Positions 43,464 to 53,388 of a stretch of DNA of 64,000 bases are shown here, piece after piece (the first letter of the stretch is position 1; each line of letters begins with the position of its first letter). The translations under genes were made by a program, and so were the position numbers. Below the pieces are notes generated by a model that did not search any database, was not told the origin of the DNA, and was given only the letters and a program-made list of their open reading frames with translations. The stretch comes from Clostridium hydrogenum. GTDB lineage: Bacteria > Bacillota > Clostridia > Clostridiales > Clostridiaceae. The stretch is taken from NCBI RefSeq assembly GCF_021432385.1, contig NZ_JAEACT010000004.1:186001-250000 (forward strand). Direction: 5' to 3'.

Positions 43464-45207
43464 GAGGCCACTGAAAAAGTCCTAATTGAATAAAAGATTA
43501 ATGTATTTTTCAAAAACTGCTGACAGCTAACTTCGTTAGCTGTTTTTTGTATTCAAAAAGGATTTTATGGATTTATATAGAATTATATATGTGTAGAAGA
43601 CCGTTTAGGAGGAAATCAATAATGATAAAGCAACAAAAGTTAGTTATGAGTCCATATACTGATTTATATGATCTTATTATTCCAAAGGATAACATTTTAA
43701 GAAAAATAAAAAATTTAGTTGATTTTTCATTTGTTTATGATGAAATTATTGATACATATTGTTTTAACAATGGCCGCGGAGCCATTGATCCTATAATGAT
43801 GTTTAAGTATTTAATGCTAAAAATAACATTTGATTTATCAGATGTTGATGTTGTTGAACGTTCAAAATATGATATGTCTTTTAAATATTTTTTGGATATA
43901 GCTCCGGAGGCTTCTGTTATAGATCCAAGTTCATTAACTAAATTTAGAAAGTTACGATTAAAGGATTCAAATATGTTGGATCTTCTTATAAACAAAACAG
44001 TTAGTATCGCAATAAAAAAAGGGATTTTGAAAAGTAAATCTATTATAGTTGATTCTACACATACTAAAGCAAGATATAACCAGTTATCGCCAAGAGCTAT
44101 TTTAGTTGAACAATCAAAACTATTAAGAAAATCTGTTTACGAAATAGATGAAGAAATGAAAAGCAAGTTTCCTAAAAAAGTTAGTAACGGTATATTGGAG
44201 GATCAAATTGAGTATTGCAAAAAATTAATTGCGGTAATTGAAGAAGATGATAATCTAAGTCAGTATCCTAAGGTTAAAGAAAAATTAAACCTTTTAAATG
44301 AATCTATTGACGATGATATAGAACAATTAACACTTTCAAAAGATGAAGATGCTAAGGTTGGACATAAAACAGCAGATACATCATTTTTTGGTTACAAAAC
44401 TCACATAGCAATGAGCGAAGAAAGAATAATAACTTCAGCCACAATAACTTCTGGAGAAAAGCATGATGGAAAAGAATTAGAAACTTTAATTGTAAAAAGC
44501 AAAAAAGCAGGTGTAAAAGTTGAAACTGTTATTGGAGATGCGGCATACTCAGAAAAAGAGAACATTGTTTATGCAAAAGGAAATGACATAAAATTAGTTG
44601 CAAGATTAAGTGAATGTGTAACCCATGGAAACAGAAAGAATTCAAATAAGTTTGAATTTAACAAAGATGCTGGGATGTATGTATGCCAAGAAGGTCATAT
44701 GGCTTTCAAGAAAACACTTCAGAAAAAAAATAATACCCAAAAAAATCAGATGGAACAATATTTTTTTGATGTAAACAAATGTAAATGTTGTCCATCACAA
44801 AAAGGATGCTATAAAGAAGGTAATAAAACAAAAACCTATTCTGTAACAATACTTTCTAATCCACATAAAGAACAAATAAAATTTCAAGAAAGTGAGTATT
44901 TTCAAGAAAAATCAAAAGAACGCTATAAGATTGAAGCTAAAAATAGTGAATTAAAGCATAGACATGGGTATGATGTTGCATCTGCCACAGGTCTAAAAGG
45001 TATGCACTTGCAAAGTGCAGTGACAATATTTGTGGTTAATCTAAAAAGAATTCTTACCATCTTAGATGGTAAATAAGGAGGCTTTGATCCTTATATATGA
45101 ATATAAAAGTAAATTTAAGGAAAATGCTAAGGATTATACCCTAGCATTTTTGTGAATATTTTTTGAAACATTTTTTCTTAAAAAACAGCCGGTTTTTCAG
45201 TGGCCTC
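43464..45207 (+). mobile_element. Complete IS1182-like insertion sequence
   Basis: A 1744-bp element bounded by inverted repeats GAGGCCACTGAAAAA (43464-43478) and TTTTTCAGTGGCCTC (45193-45207). An 8-bp direct repeat GAATTTTT flanks it. One transposase gene is inside, intact. A hairpin ACAGCTAACTTCGTTAGCTGT lies near 43526 upstream of that gene and a second, ATGCTA/TAGCAT, lies near 45122 after it. These could block read-through from outside and inside. Intact repeats and gene suggest a recent insertion. Confidence 0.92.
43622..45076 (+). CDS. IS1182-family DDE transposase
   Basis: A 484-residue transposase. The N-terminal DUF772-type domain (about 40-115) reads NNGRGAIDPIMMFKYLMLK. Catalytic residues are likely Asp in SIIVDSTHTKA, Asp in VIGDAAYSEKE and Glu in ERYKIEAKNSELKHRHG, the last in the conserved C-terminal block. 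Lys/Asp-rich insert and a CKCCPSQKGC cysteine group lie between. ATG 43622 is preferred: AGGAGG stands nine bases before it, while the frame extends to 43547 without a site. It moves the surrounding element. Confidence 0.93.
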   Translation: MIKQQKLVMSPYTDLYDLIIPKDNILRKIKNLVDFSFVYDEIIDTYCFNNGRGAIDPIMMFKYLMLKITFDLSDVDVVERSKYDMSFKYFLDIAPEASVIDPSSLTKFRKLRLKDSNMLDLLINKTVSIAIKKGILKSKSIIVDSTHTKARYNQLSPRAILVEQSKLLRKSVYEIDEEMKSKFPKKVSNGILEDQIEYCKKLIAVIEEDDNLSQYPKVKEKLNLLNESIDDDIEQLTLSKDEDAKVGHKTADTSFFGYKTHIAMSEERIITSATITSGEKHDGKELETLIVKSKKAGVKVETVIGDAAYSEKENIVYAKGNDIKLVARLSECVTHGNRKNSNKFEFNKDAGMYVCQEGHMAFKKTLQKKNNTQKNQMEQYFFDVNKCKCCPSQKGCYKEGNKTKTYSVTILSNPHKEQIKFQESEYFQEKSKERYKIEAKNSELKHRHGYDVASATGLKGMHLQSAVTIFVVNLKRILTILDGK

Positions 45208-45215
45208 GAATTTTT
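45208..45215. repeat. Target site duplication of the insertion sequence
   Basis: GAATTTTT directly after the right inverted repeat equals the eight bases before the left one (43456-43463). Confidence 0.85.
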
Positions 45216-45233
45216 TCCTTAAACTACTGTAAT

Positions 45234-45421
45234 TGCGAGGTAAGAGTGTTTTTGAACGATTTAAATAACATATTATAAATCTAAGAGGAATATTCTTAAA
45301 AGCCTTAGAACTTTCAATCTGTTTGAACGTTAGTGAGTTATTGAAAGTTCTTAGGATTTTAAGAATATTCCTCTTAGATTTATTGATGTTATTTAATGTT
45401 CCAGAATACTCTTACTTCGCA
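45234..45421. repeat. L-family long hairpin, copy 2
   Basis: TGCGAGGTAAGAGTGTT and the distal AATACTCTTACTTCGCA pair, as do GAGGAATATTCTTAAAAG and CTTTTAAGAATATTCCTC-like inner arms. The tip has TTTCAATCTGTTTGAACG and GAGTTATTGAAA. The inner arm sequence is unlike copies 1 and 3 though pairing is kept. It overlaps the last codons of the GGDEF/HD-GYP gene (stop at 45412-45414). Confidence 0.82.
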
Positions 45422-47112
45422 CTTAATACCTTCTCAGTAAACACATCAACAAGCTGTGGATCAAACTGAGTACCTGCATTCCTTTTTAATTCTTTCACAG
45501 CAAATTCTTTTGGCAGTGCCTCACGGTAACTTCTTTCGCTAACCATAGCATCATAAGAATCAATTATAGTAATAATTCTCGATTGCAGCGGTATTTTTTC
45601 TCCAGCTAGCCCTCTAGGATATCCTAAACCATCCCATCTCTCATGATGCGCTAAAACATATTCTGCAATATCCGACATTTCATTTACTGTACTAAGTATT
45701 CTGTATCCTATTTCAGTGTGCCTTTTTATTTCTTCCCATTCTTCATCTGTTAACTTTCCATTCTTATTAAGTATGTTTTCTTCTATTGCAACCTTTCCTA
45801 TGTCATGAAGCAATCCAACTGTTTTAAGTTCTATAATTTCATCATCATCTAAATTAATTGCTATCCCCATTCTTTCACATAACTCAGAAACTCTATAGGA
45901 ATGCTGTTCTTCTCTTTTATTTTTTTCATGAAGTGTAGTAATTATAGTATTTATGCTTTTTCCTCTAATGCTCGGGCTTTCAAGCAACTTTTTCTTATAC
46001 ATGTAATCTTCAGCCTTTTTTAATACTTCCTGAATACTTTCTTCTTTATCTATCTTTGTTTTGTATCCCAAGGAAATTGATATATTTACAGAACCAACTT
46101 TCTCTTTCATTGCAGCAGCTTTAACATTTTTAATAAACTGATCAGCCTCTGACGAATCTGTTTTGGGCATGAAAATAATGAATTCGTCACCACCTAATCT
46201 AATAAGCGTATCCCCTTCTCTACACTTTTTTTTCAAAACCTCTGCTATCCTTTTTATTAGCTCATCACCAAAAGAATGACCAAAGGAATCGTTAACAAGC
46301 TTTAATCCATTTGCATCCGCCATAACAACCGTTAGTGGTAAATTTTCCTCTTTATCTAATAAATTTATATTCATTTCAAAAAATCTTCTATTACATATAC
46401 CTGTTAGCTGGTCATGATAGCTCAAATACTCTAGCCTGCTTTCCATTTGCTTTCTTTCAGTTATATCCGAAACAATAACCGCAAGCTGCAATTCCTTAGG
46501 TCTATATACCATTACATTTCGAAACCTATCTGTTTCCTTAACATATCTTTCATAACTCATAGGTTCTCCTGTTTTTACTACATGTACATATTTTTTAATT
46601 AGTTTTTCATTCATCCACGGAAATATATCACAAACACTTTTTCCTACTGAAGGCTTCGCTTCCATTTGAGCTATTTTTTCATGATTTTCATTTGAATCTA
46701 CAAATATGAAGTCTATAATTTCATTTTCGTCATTAACAACAGCATCATAAATTGCTAATCCTTGCTGCATTTTATTTACTAGATTTTTATATTTTTCTTC
46801 ACTTTCAGCCATTTTTTTATATTGAAATCTTAATTTTTCTTCAAACAAGCTAACTTTTTTTAAAAACCCTTCTATTAATGCATATAAAAGGATTGTAGTT
46901 ACAACGATAAATAAGCAACCTTTGTAAGTACTTATAACCGAGTATATCTCATTATCCCTAACAAATTTATCCATAAGAAATTCTGAAAAATATATCCACA
47001 AGAAACCGCTTATTAAATATACTATTGGTATTTTAATACCATTACATTTTAACGAATCTTTTTTTTTATTTTTTAAAATTGGGTAGATCTTTTTTAACTT
47101 TTGTAAGAACAT
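45412..47112 (-). CDS. Membrane PAS-GGDEF-HD-GYP c-di-GMP signalling protein
   Basis: A 566-residue protein. Two membrane helices (about 28-44 and 62-82) are followed by a PAS domain (about 105-220), a GGDEF domain with intact LGGDEF and an HD-GYP domain (about 385-560) with HDIGK, HHERWDGLGYP and DSYDAMVSERSYR. It may therefore make c-di-GMP and also hydrolyse it, depending on the PAS-sensed signal. GGGAGG stands six bases before the ATG. The last codons lie in the outer arm of an L-family hairpin. Other c-di-GMP and chemotaxis genes follow upstream. Confidence 0.92.
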   Translation of the reverse strand: MFLQKLKKIYPILKNKKKDSLKCNGIKIPIVYLISGFLWIYFSEFLMDKFVRDNEIYSVISTYKGCLFIVVTTILLYALIEGFLKKVSLFEEKLRFQYKKMAESEEKYKNLVNKMQQGLAIYDAVVNDENEIIDFIFVDSNENHEKIAQMEAKPSVGKSVCDIFPWMNEKLIKKYVHVVKTGEPMSYERYVKETDRFRNVMVYRPKELQLAVIVSDITERKQMESRLEYLSYHDQLTGICNRRFFEMNINLLDKEENLPLTVVMADANGLKLVNDSFGHSFGDELIKRIAEVLKKKCREGDTLIRLGGDEFIIFMPKTDSSEADQFIKNVKAAAMKEKVGSVNISISLGYKTKIDKEESIQEVLKKAEDYMYKKKLLESPSIRGKSINTIITTLHEKNKREEQHSYRVSELCERMGIAINLDDDEIIELKTVGLLHDIGKVAIEENILNKNGKLTDEEWEEIKRHTEIGYRILSTVNEMSDIAEYVLAHHERWDGLGYPRGLAGEKIPLQSRIITIIDSYDAMVSERSYREALPKEFAVKELKRNAGTQFDPQLVDVFTEKVLSAK

Positions 47113-47224
47113 ATTAATCCTCCCATTAAATCATATTTAATTACATCTGCTCAATTTATTAAAATACCCTAATTAGTAGTTTCGTAATTTTAAGCTACAA
47201 GTTTATATATTTTATAATATTAAT

Positions 47225-47962
47225 TTATTTTACCATGGACAAATCCGCTCCAAAAATAGCTATATTCTGATTATATAAATCAAAAACATTCTTTTCCCAC
47301 TTTAAACTATTTAAAACATATCCTAAAGAATCGGCATTATATCTTCCAGCTATTTTTTGATAAGCTAATAACTCATATACACCATTTGCATCAAAATCCA
47401 CAGGATATAAGCCGCTTAATGGATTTACAAATCCGCTAATTGGACTTTTAAGTTTTCCATCCGCGGAATATATTTCATCTAAGTATTCTTTTTCTTTATA
47501 AGATATATCTATAATATATTTTTCTTTATTTTCATTGCTTATAACTTCAACTTTGTAATTATCCTTATAAGTAACCTCGTATTGATACTGCTCATTGTAA
47601 ACATTAAAGTCAAAAATTAACTTTGGAATATTGTTAATAAAGGAATATATATAGTGATACATTATTGCTCCGCTTCCACCTGTATCAATGCTTATTAATA
47701 TATCATTAACGCCATCTCCCGTAAAATCTCCTAAAAACAATCTTGGATTATATCCTGCATTTTCGCCAAGTTGTACTCTAGTAAGTTTCCCTGTTCTGCC
47801 ATTCTGGATTATTAAGGTAATACCTTGAATAAACGGGCTATTAGGTGTAGTAATTCCAGTTAAATAGATGTTGTCAGCTATTCTATCCCCATTTACATCT
47901 CCTCTTGCATAAGCAACAATTTTTCGATATGCTCTATTATTCATAAAAAAGAAATTGAACAT
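47225..47962 (-). CDS. FG-GAP/VCBS-repeat-like protein without signal peptide
   Basis: A 245-residue protein with three Asp/Gly calcium-loop-like segments: GDVNGDRIADN (about 22-32), GDFTGDGVND (about 77-86) and a looser VDFDANGVYE (about 198-207). These resemble FG-GAP/VCBS beta-propeller repeats. There is no signal peptide or membrane helix, unlike most such proteins, although similar short cytoplasmic-looking forms occur in spore-forming Firmicutes. AAGGAG precedes the ATG. Function unknown. Confidence 0.75.
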   Translation of the reverse strand: MFNFFFMNNRAYRKIVAYARGDVNGDRIADNIYLTGITTPNSPFIQGITLIIQNGRTGKLTRVQLGENAGYNPRLFLGDFTGDGVNDILISIDTGGSGAIMYHYIYSFINNIPKLIFDFNVYNEQYQYEVTYKDNYKVEVISNENKEKYIIDISYKEKEYLDEIYSADGKLKSPISGFVNPLSGLYPVDFDANGVYELLAYQKIAGRYNADSLGYVLNSLKWEKNVFDLYNQNIAIFGADLSMVK

Positions 47963-48069
47963 AATTACTCCTTCTAATTTAAGCTTTATACCATCTTATT
48001 CCTTAGTAGATATGCCTGTTACAAGATAGACTAATAAAAAATAGTTCTGCACTAAGATTATTTACACAA

Positions 48070-50052
48070 TTAAATTTTAAATTTAGAAATTTCATCAGAT
48101 AAAACTACTGAAAGATTTTCTAGTTCACTAGCAGCAGTTTTTAACTCCAAAAACATTTTTTCTTGGTTATTTACTGTTTCCTCAGCGGAATATGTATTAG
48201 CTGCCGCTTCTTCAGTTACTGCTGAGGTATTTGAAATAGCTTGATAAATATTTTTATTTTGATCTAAAAGCGCCTTTGCAATTTCAGAAACGTTTGAGCT
48301 AACATCTTTTACATTTTGAACTTGACTTTCTATTTCATTAAATATCATAGATATTGTCTCCATAGACCCTGTACCTTGCTCCATAAAATCTATACTTTGT
48401 TTCATCGTACTAAAAGCTTCTCGTACCTGCTCTTGTACCTGCAATATCTCTCGTGAAATTTCCTGACTTGAATCAGCTGATTGTTCAGATAATTTTTTTA
48501 CTTCTTCTGCAACAACAGAAAATCCTTTACCATTTTCACCTGCTCTTGCAGCTTCTATACTTGCATTTAAAGCGAGCAAATTAGTTTGCTCAGATATTTC
48601 AGATATAGCAATTGTTATATTAGCAATTGTTTCAGATTTTTGAGAAAGCTCAGTTATGACCCTACTCGAAGTCAATATACTATTTTTCATGTTATCTAAC
48701 AATTTAATTGTATTATTTAAATTCTTGGAACCAATCTTTGTATTATCTTTAGTTTCTGTTATCATATTATCTATATTTATACTTATATCAACTAATTCTT
48801 TTGACTTCTTTTCCATATCACTTACATATACCGTAACATTTGATATTTCATCTGCATTAATTTTAGATCCTAATGCTAAATTTTTAATGCTTTCCTGAAT
48901 ATTTTTTCCACCTTCAACAACATCTAAACTTATATTTTTATAATTTTTAGATGATTCCTTAACAACATCCGAAACACCTTTTAATTTTATAATCATTTCC
49001 TTTAAATTTTCTATCATTTTATTAAAGGTTATATTAAATCTTCCAAGCTCATCACTTGATTCAGGCAGATAATTTGTTAAATCACCTTTTGCAACTTTTT
49101 CAGCTAATAATGACACATTTACTAGCCTCTTAAAAAAGTATCTTAATATAATTGTTAACAAGCCTATTAGTATAACAATAGCCACAAACGCAACTAGTAT
49201 TATAAAATAAAGTAAAGAATTTATACTACTAATGTACTCCTTTGTTGGAACTTCCAAAAATATATACCAATCACTACCTTCAACGTGTGATGCAAAAAGT
49301 TCCTTTGTTCCGCTTTTATCATTAAATTCTCCCAAAAAACTATCCTTAGAAAGTGCTTGTTTAACTAAACTAGTATATTCTTTATTTGAGCTCTTTAAAA
49401 AATTACTATTGTTAATTAATTTTTTATTGTTATCAAATATTACAGTACCATCCTTATTTAAAATATACACATTGTCTGTTTTCCCCAAGTGAAAATTTGT
49501 ATTCTCTTTAAACACTGTTGAAACAAGAAAAGCACCACTTATAAGTCCTGATACTTTATTTGTTTTGGGATCTTTTACTGGGCATTCCATAGATATAATT
49601 AGTTGTGATGGATCTTCTTTTGCTTGAAACGGATTAGATATAACTTCCTTTCCTTGCATAACTTCTGGAAATGTGTTTTCAGAACTTATATCAATAACTT
49701 CATTATTTTGAAGAGTGAGCTTTCCTGTTGTATCACTTATGCCTATAGTATTAAAAACTCCTCCATAACTTTTTTGTTCACGATTAAGATATGGTACTAT
49801 CTTACTTACATTCATAGTAGAAACAAGATCTGTATCTGCCATTACCTCAACTTGAGATAATCTTGATTTTAACCATGATGATAAATTTTTGGAATGTATA
49901 GCTATTGTTTGTTTTCCAGAACTTTCAAGCGATGATAAGATTGTCTTTTTTGAAGTTATATAACTAATTGAAGTAACAGCACTTATTAGTGCAATAAAAA
50001 TAATAGATATTGATAGAATAGCCTTAAATTGTAGTGAAACATGTTTTCTCAT
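48070..50052 (-). CDS. Transmembrane methyl-accepting chemotaxis receptor
   Basis: A 660-residue receptor. A first helix (about 10-30) and a second (about 280-303) enclose a 250-residue extracellular domain of the dCache type (with [10 protein letters not shown] and [10 protein letters not shown] blocks). HAMP follows (about 304-356, [16 protein letters not shown]), then the signalling coiled coil with [31 protein letters not shown]. It senses a small extracellular molecule and signals to CheA. GGGGG lies upstream of the ATG. It has no adjacent che genes. Confidence 0.93.
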   Translation of the reverse strand: MRKHVSLQFKAILSISIIFIALISAVTSISYITSKKTILSSLESSGKQTIAIHSKNLSSWLKSRLSQVEVMADTDLVSTMNVSKIVPYLNREQKSYGGVFNTIGISDTTGKLTLQNNEVIDISSENTFPEVMQGKEVISNPFQAKEDPSQLIISMECPVKDPKTNKVSGLISGAFLVSTVFKENTNFHLGKTDNVYILNKDGTVIFDNNKKLINNSNFLKSSNKEYTSLVKQALSKDSFLGEFNDKSGTKELFASHVEGSDWYIFLEVPTKEYISSINSLLYFIILVAFVAIVILIGLLTIILRYFFKRLVNVSLLAEKVAKGDLTNYLPESSDELGRFNITFNKMIENLKEMIIKLKGVSDVVKESSKNYKNISLDVVEGGKNIQESIKNLALGSKINADEISNVTVYVSDMEKKSKELVDISINIDNMITETKDNTKIGSKNLNNTIKLLDNMKNSILTSSRVITELSQKSETIANITIAISEISEQTNLLALNASIEAARAGENGKGFSVVAEEVKKLSEQSADSSQEISREILQVQEQVREAFSTMKQSIDFMEQGTGSMETISMIFNEIESQVQNVKDVSSNVSEIAKALLDQNKNIYQAISNTSAVTEEAAANTYSAEETVNNQEKMFLELKTAASELENLSVVLSDEISKFKI

Positions 50053-50201
50053 AGATTCAAAACCCCCATTTTTAAGCGCAACAATATTATGAATCAGCTC
50101 AAGATTGACAATATTCTGTCATTTTTCGCCAAATGTTGCCTATATTTTGATATTACCATATAATGTAATAAAAATCAACACTACAATTTTAGACATATAA
50201 A

Positions 50202-50238
50202 AAGGACTTAATTTTCTATAACTTAAAATTAAGTCCTT
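50202..50238 (-). terminator. Terminator of the EAL-domain gene
   Basis: AAGGACTTAATTTT and AAAATTAAGTCCTT pair perfectly around nine bases, with T5 on the minus strand. It begins 12 bp beyond the stop at 50250. Confidence 0.88.
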
Positions 50239-50249
50239 ATAATTTAATA

Positions 50250-51527
50250 TTAAAATTTTTTTAAAAAGTTATCAACTTCTGTTGAACAAATGGGTCTTTG
50301 AAAAATAAATCCCTGTACTTTGTTACATTGCATATGAGATATACAGTCAAGCTGTTCTTTTTTCTCTACCCCTTCTGCAATAACATCTAAATTTAATTCA
50401 TGAGCAAGGTCAATTACAGTTTTAGTTATTATTAAATCCTTCTTAGAATTCTGTATATTATCTATAAAACATTTATCTATTTTTATGCCATCTACAGGCA
50501 AATTATACAAATAATTTAAAGTCGAATATTCTATGCCAAAATCATCTATAAATATTCTTATTCCTAATTTTCTAATTTCATTAATCAAATTAACTTTACT
50601 TTTGTTTAATTGTACAATTACACGTTCAGTAATTTCAAATATAATATATTTTGTTTCAATTTCTGCTTTGCTTATAATCAATTTAACAAAATCCAAAAAA
50701 TTATTATCATAAAATTGACTTTCAGCTATATTAATCGACATGCAAAGCTCTGTATATCCAAGACTATGCCACCTTTTTATTTGCTTACACGATTCAGATA
50801 AAACAAACTTTCCAACATCATTTATCATTCCATTGTTTTCAATAACATCAATAAAATATGCTGGGGAAAGTATCCCAAGCTTAGGATGATTCCATCTTAT
50901 TAATGCTTCTAAACCATATACTTTCATACTTCTAATATCAATTTGAGGTTGATAAAATAGTTGCAATTCACCATTTTCTAAAGCATTTCTTATTTCACTA
51001 GAAACTTTTTGTTTTCGAAGTACCCTATCATACATATACTGCTCAAAAAAAATGTATTCGCTTCTACTATGCTTTTTAACATAATTTAAGGCTATATCCG
51101 AATATTTTAAATTTAGCATTAGGTTATCTTCCTTAATTCCTTGAAAAGAGATGCCTACTTTTATTTTTATACTTACTTCTTGTCCATTTAATACAAATCT
51201 TTCCTCACAAATTCTAGATATCTGTTTTTCAATTTTAATTATATCTATTTCATCAACAAAAGTAGCTATTACTAGAATTTTGTCACCAGTAAACCTTATT
51301 AAATATGCTTTTTTCTTTAAAATGTTATTTAATCTTTTAAAAAAATCATTGAGTAATTTGTCACTTTCCTCATATCCAAATACATAATTATAAATATTAA
51401 AATCACATATATCAATCATATAGAATGCGACTTTACCATATTTTCTTTTATAACCATTATAAACTCTCTTTAAATCTTCGATAAATTGAACCATATAACA
51501 TTCCTCATTATCCTTTTCAACCATCAT
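50250..51527 (-). CDS. Degenerate-GGDEF/EAL c-di-GMP phosphodiesterase
   Basis: A 425-residue soluble protein. The N-terminal half (about 10-165) has a GGDEF-type fold in which the active-site loop reads RFTGDKIL, so cyclase activity is unlikely. The EAL domain (about 175-425) keeps GLEALIRWNHP, NIAESQF, EITERV, FIDDFG and AEGVE, which supports c-di-GMP hydrolysis. GGGAGAAG precedes the start. A clear terminator follows. It may oppose the GGDEF/HD-GYP protein encoded 3 kb away. Confidence 0.9.
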   Translation of the reverse strand: MMVEKDNEECYMVQFIEDLKRVYNGYKRKYGKVAFYMIDICDFNIYNYVFGYEESDKLLNDFFKRLNNILKKKAYLIRFTGDKILVIATFVDEIDIIKIEKQISRICEERFVLNGQEVSIKIKVGISFQGIKEDNLMLNLKYSDIALNYVKKHSRSEYIFFEQYMYDRVLRKQKVSSEIRNALENGELQLFYQPQIDIRSMKVYGLEALIRWNHPKLGILSPAYFIDVIENNGMINDVGKFVLSESCKQIKRWHSLGYTELCMSINIAESQFYDNNFLDFVKLIISKAEIETKYIIFEITERVIVQLNKSKVNLINEIRKLGIRIFIDDFGIEYSTLNYLYNLPVDGIKIDKCFIDNIQNSKKDLIITKTVIDLAHELNLDVIAEGVEKKEQLDCISHMQCNKVQGFIFQRPICSTEVDNFLKKF

Positions 51528-51816
51528 ACTCTTCTCCCGTAAAGCTATTTTTTTACATTAGTTTGCTTCCATAATATTTTAAAATCATTATACCACAACA
51601 TTTATTTTAGTACAATTTTGAAATGTTTTATCACTATAAAATCCATTTTTTATAATTCCACATATACTAAACTTTATTTATATTACAAAACATTTTTGTA
51701 ACCACTTCGTAATATATTTGTAAGGCTTATGTAACTATAGCTTTTTTCAGTTATTGTATAATTTAAGTGTAATTACATAACATATTATATATTAAAATTA
51801 TTAGGAGAGATAGCTT

Positions 51817-52410
51817 ATGAAAAAAAATTTAATTACTATTTTAATATCTTTGTCTATTGCAATTTTTTTTGCAGGTTGCACTGAAAATAAAATCCAGGAT
51901 AAAAGTGTAGGAGTTAAACCTCAATTATCAGCAAAACATGTTACAACAACTTCACATAATCCACATAATAATTCTTTAAATTTGCAAAATAAAACTGCAG
52001 TTAAAAATGCATACAATGTTACAAAACTAATACATAGCTATCCTATCAACAACAATACAAAGAGTTTAATTAATTCAAAGTTAGACAATGGTGAAGAATT
52101 CATTAGAACCTTCAATACAATAAAAAGTTCTATTATTAAAAACGATAAAAAAACTATTTCAGATTATATAAATTATCCAATAACAGTATACGTCAATAAT
52201 ACCGCTAAAGTTATTAACAATTCAAAAGAATTTATTGCAAATTATGATAATATAATTACACCTAGAGTAAAAACTGCATTAATAAAGCAGCAACTTAATA
52301 ATATAAACATAACTTCAAATGGAATTAAAATCGGTAACGGCGAAGTTTGGTTAGGACTTATAAATAACGGGAAACATGAATATGGAATATCATCAATCAA
52401 CAATAAATAG
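51817..52410 (+). CDS. Hypothetical lipoprotein
   Basis: A 197-residue secreted protein. The signal peptide ends in a lipobox (FFAGC, Cys at about 21), so it should be lipid-anchored on the outer face of the membrane. The mature part is Asn/Lys-rich; residues about 95-195 (RTFNTIKSSIIKNDKKTISDY, VYVNNTAKVINNSKEF) have the look of a small alpha+beta NTF2-like fold, but I do not recognise a family with certainty. TAGGAGAG precedes the ATG. The stop TAG touches an L-family hairpin, which probably ends the transcript. Confidence 0.78.
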   Translation: MKKNLITILISLSIAIFFAGCTENKIQDKSVGVKPQLSAKHVTTTSHNPHNNSLNLQNKTAVKNAYNVTKLIHSYPINNNTKSLINSKLDNGEEFIRTFNTIKSSIIKNDKKTISDYINYPITVYVNNTAKVINNSKEFIANYDNIITPRVKTALIKQQLNNINITSNGIKIGNGEVWLGLINNGKHEYGISSINNK

Positions 52411-52598
52411 GAGAAGTATCAGTATTTCAGAACATTAAATAGAATCCATAAATCTAAGAGCCTAAATACAAAAATGCTAAGAAGATTCAATAACTCACTA
52501 TCGTTCAAACAATTGAATCTTCTAATCATTTTTGTATTTAGGCTCTAAGATTTATTGGATTTTATTTAAATTGTTCTGAAATACTGATACTTCTCCTA
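52409..52598. repeat. L-family long hairpin, copy 3 (opposite orientation)
   Basis: GAGAAGTATCAGTATTTCAG and its complement close a 190-bp palindrome. Inner arms AGCCTAAATACAAAAATG and CATTTTTGTATTTAGGCT pair. Read in reverse, the tip has TTCAATTGTTTGAACG and GAGTTATTGAA, matching copies 1 and 2. The left end overlaps the lipoprotein stop. Confidence 0.82.
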
Positions 52599-52614
52599 AA
52601 CTGAAATTCAAGGA

Positions 52615-52641
52615 ACTTTTTCCTCCGTGCCTACGGAAAAA
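52615..52641. repeat. S-family small hairpin, copy 3
   Basis: TTTTTCC and GGAAAAA flank TCCGTGCCTACGG; in reverse it reads TCCGTAGGCACGGAGGA as in copy 2. It is 16 bp from L copy 3, in the orientation expected for one composite unit. Confidence 0.75.
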
Positions 52642-52795
52642 TGCTCATACCAGATGGCCTTTTGACGATAATATGAATACGGTTATAAAAACTGTAGGCT
52701 TACAAGACAGCCTATCATATTTATAATCATTCAGGTTGGCATTCATTCTTTTAATATTAGTTGAAGAAAATTTATAATTTACAAGGAGTGAGTTT

Positions 52796-53146
52796 ATGAT
52801 ACGGAATACTAAAGCAAAGTATGAACAATTATATAAAAAATTTTTAGGGCTAAAACTTCCTTATAAATTTTCTTTATCTGAAGTTTCTAACATTTTAGAA
52901 AAAAATTATTTGGCGATTGAAGTGCCTTTGAGTTTTCATTCCATTTTAGAAGATTCAGTAGATTTTGATGGCAAACACTTAGTGAAATGTTATCATATCT
53001 CAGATGAAATAATCTTAGATGGTTTGTATAGCGAAGAAGAAAAAAATATCAATGAAATGTTTGTAAAAATTAATGCTGAGACAGATAAAATATCTCCTGC
53101 AAGTAATTTACATGATGATGATATTTTTAAGGGAGCGTACTCTTAA
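52796..53146 (+). CDS. Hypothetical soluble protein
   Basis: A 116-residue acidic protein with no signal peptide, membrane helix or cysteine motif beyond one Cys. AAGGAG lies upstream of the ATG at good spacing, and codon use is like that of neighbours, so it is probably real. I do not recognise a family. It stands alone between the L/S repeat and a convergent small membrane protein gene. Confidence 0.6.
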   Translation: MIRNTKAKYEQLYKKFLGLKLPYKFSLSEVSNILEKNYLAIEVPLSFHSILEDSVDFDGKHLVKCYHISDEIILDGLYSEEEKNINEMFVKINAETDKISPASNLHDDDIFKGAYS

Positions 53147-53275
53147 TATGCTTTTCCTTAAGTTGATGTTCCAATTCATCAATTCAGGTACACATATTAA
53201 GATGTCTCGTATTAGCTAATTTAGCTTCTTGAAACACTTACTACTACTCTCTAATATAGGAGTCGCAGAAGATAT

Positions 53276-53346
53276 AGGTATTTTTTTACGAGCAACCCTA
53301 TAGGCTTTATGTGCGGTATAGTAAAACCTATAGAATACCTTTTTTC
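53276..53346. terminator. Possible bidirectional terminator between convergent genes
   Basis: AGGTATT and AATACCT bracket CCTATAGGCTTTA and TAAAACCTATAG, which also pair. T-runs lie at both ends. The rest of 53147-53388 shows nothing else I can support. Confidence 0.45.
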
Positions 53347-53388
53347 ACATCCTGCTATAACAAAATAAAGTGTCTACAATTATATAAT

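Noticed and set aside
43547-43621. Longer N-terminus of the IS transposase
   Set aside because: No binding site precedes the upstream ATG, and AGGAGG lies at the right distance before ATG 43622.
53147-53388. Possible riboswitch or small RNA between convergent genes
   Set aside because: It has paired segments but matches no riboswitch consensus I can recall and lies downstream of both genes, so a terminator is simpler.
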